From Reichenbachiella ulvae (GTDB lineage: Bacteria > Bacteroidota > Bacteroidia > Cytophagales > Cyclobacteriaceae): a stretch of DNA of 64,000 nt. Of the stretch, positions 63,416-64,000 are shown piece by piece. The stretch spans positions 930,001 to 994,000 of the forward strand of contig NZ_JAOYOD010000001.1 of the NCBI RefSeq assembly GCF_025833875.1, read 5' to 3'. The first letter of the stretch is position 1, and each line of letters begins with the position of its first letter. Under the pieces are notes generated by a model. The model saw nothing but the letters and a program-made list of their open reading frames with translations, ran no database searches and was not told the DNA's origin. A program made the position numbers and the translations under genes.

Positions 63416-63665
63416 GTAGAAAAACCAATTTTTCAGCCTCCCGCAGGCTTGAGGATTGTGAAAAATGCATTTTTCGACCTTTTGCATGTTTGTAGAAGGT
63501 AGAAAAACCAATTTTTGGGTCTCCTGCAAGTTTGTAGAAGGTAGAAAAATCAATTTTTGGGCCTTCTGCAGGTTTGTAGAAGGTAGAAAAATCAATTTTT
63601 GGGCTTTCTGCAAGTTGGGGAATGAAGAAAAACCAATTTTCGGAGGTTCTGCTAGTCGGGGAATG
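63416..63665. repeat. Tandem 42-nt repeat array (six units)
   Basis: Six tandem units of 41-42 bases are seen: about 63416-63456, 63457-63498, 63499-63540, 63541-63582, 63583-63624 and 63625-63665. The central three are nearly identical, with core AGAAAAATCAATTTTTGGG; the outer ones diverge (63457-63498 has GCATTTTTCGACC). Each unit contains two dyads, AAAAAT..ATTTTT and CTTCTGC......GTAGAAG with a G-U pair. The period is divisible by three and each unit lacks stops in several frames, so long open frames arise on both strands without coding meaning. There are no spacers, so it is not CRISPR. Confidence 0.9.
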
Positions 63666-63839
63666 CTGCCACATGGATGTTTGGGCAATTTGACGAATGG
63701 GGGAGGTTGTCACATTGGTATTTTGGTTTTTTACTCATAAGAAGCGCAAACCATTGCAGGATAGTTACAGCATAAGAACCATGCAGAGTACGGCAATAAC
63801 AGAGGAATACTCCCGTACTCTGAATGGCTTACAATGGAA

Positions 63840-64000
63840 TCAACTGCTTAATTTAACTTCTTGTAGCATGCTGAGTGCCTCGTCGACACTAGCCACCTCA
63901 AAGGTTTGCATACCCTCCTGGCCTGAATTTATTTTAGCCACATTCTTGGTGGAAAGCTTAGCTATGGCCGATTGAGGCAGAACGACGAAGAAATATTTAA
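63840..64000 (-). CDS. C-terminal end of an unidentified protein (5' end outside window)
   Basis: The minus strand is open from the window edge to a TGA at 63842-63840, giving 52 visible residues: KYFFVVLPQSAIAKLSTKNV, then a region ending TFEVASVDEALSMLQEVKL and SS. The pattern of hydrophobic strands, a Gly/Gln turn and a final amphipathic helix with VDEALSML is that of a small alpha/beta domain end, with a faint resemblance to STAS or SpoIIAA-like domains. I do not assign a function. A competing + strand frame at 63697-63975 has poor composition. Confidence 0.6.
   Translation of the reverse strand, partial: KYFFVVLPQSAIAKLSTKNVAKINSGQEGMQTFEVASVDEALSMLQEVKLSS

Noticed and set aside
63416..63665. 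CRISPR array
   Set aside because: The units are contiguous with no unique spacers and no cas genes are near.
63377..63740. Open frames of 91-104 codons on both strands over the repeats
   Set aside because: They are created by the 42-base period being a multiple of three; the frames have the same low-complexity repeat and no start or family support.
1..64000. tRNA, rRNA, insertion sequence or prophage genes
   Set aside because: I saw no cloverleaf-like sequences, rRNA motifs, transposase or phage structural genes; absence of tRNAs could not be confirmed without a covariance search.

Overview
The window is chromosomal DNA of a Bacteroidota bacterium, most likely a marine or soil member of the Cytophagales (the genus cannot be fixed from sequence alone). 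The indicators are: a secreted protein with the gliding-motility-associated (CHU_C-type) C-terminus, a BtuG-like surface lipoprotein behind a TonB-dependent receptor, a menaquinone-type SdhCAB complex, DnaE carrying an N-terminal DEDDh exonuclease, CHASE2 and two-component-propeller proteins, TAnnTTTG-like promoter elements, few Shine-Dalgarno sequences, and several TTG starts. Base composition is moderately AT-rich and looks even. I saw no rRNA, tRNA, insertion sequence, prophage or CRISPR array; most of the window is ordinary core genome.

Layout. 1-3.3 kb: envelope polysaccharide genes (YfhO-like C-terminus, methyltransferase, WecB-like epimerase, glycosyltransferase). 3.4-11.2 kb: small membrane proteins (SRPBCC, RDD, UPF0114), NUDIX hydrolase, MATE exporter, methyltransferase, Ffh, MscS channel, a secreted unknown. 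11.2-15.3 kb: minus-strand operon bioF-bioD-bioA plus a frameshifted endonuclease/exonuclease/phosphatase gene. 15.3-17.6 kb: LpxR-like deacylase and two small beta-barrel proteins. 17.7-24.3 kb: PfkA, glycosyltransferase, flippase, PolX-like protein, SixA-like phosphatase. 24.3-27.5 kb: aldo/keto reductase, IPT/TIG lipoprotein, and a frameshifted secreted alpha/beta hydrolase. 27.5-35.4 kb: DnaE and sdhCAB. 35.7-40 kb: CHU_C-type secreted protein, DCC-family protein, FabD. 40-47.3 kb: a large sensor joining a two-component propeller to a methyl-accepting chemotaxis domain, a compact DUF4389-DUF4870-M48 operon, and an M24 aminopeptidase. 47.4-52.3 kb: M16 peptidase, EVE protein, secreted unknown, pyrR-pyrB. 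52.3-54.5 kb: a FecR-like/CHASE2 pair. 54.8-62.8 kb: MeaB and a complete B12 uptake and salvage operon. 62.9-64 kb: small zinc-ribbon-like protein, a 42-nt tandem repeat array, and the C-terminal end of a gene running off the window.

The most coherent system is the B12 block. A cobalamin riboswitch (62533-62744, minus strand) precedes a BtuB-like receptor, a BtuG-like B12-capture lipoprotein, cobU, cobT, cobS, cobC and a DUF71/COG2102 PP-loop protein, mostly joined by 4-base overlaps. The convergent neighbour meaB encodes the chaperone of B12-dependent methylmalonyl-CoA mutase. Together they describe outer-membrane capture, nucleotide-loop assembly from cobinamide, and use of the cofactor.

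The less ordinary items are the propeller-MCP fusion receptor, the CHASE2/FecR-like pair with no enzymatic output, the PolX protein whose polymerase carboxylates look lost while PHP is intact, two genes each broken by one base at a four-base homopolymer, and the 42-nt repeat array that stays open in several frames. I found no clear-cut new defence or mobile system.
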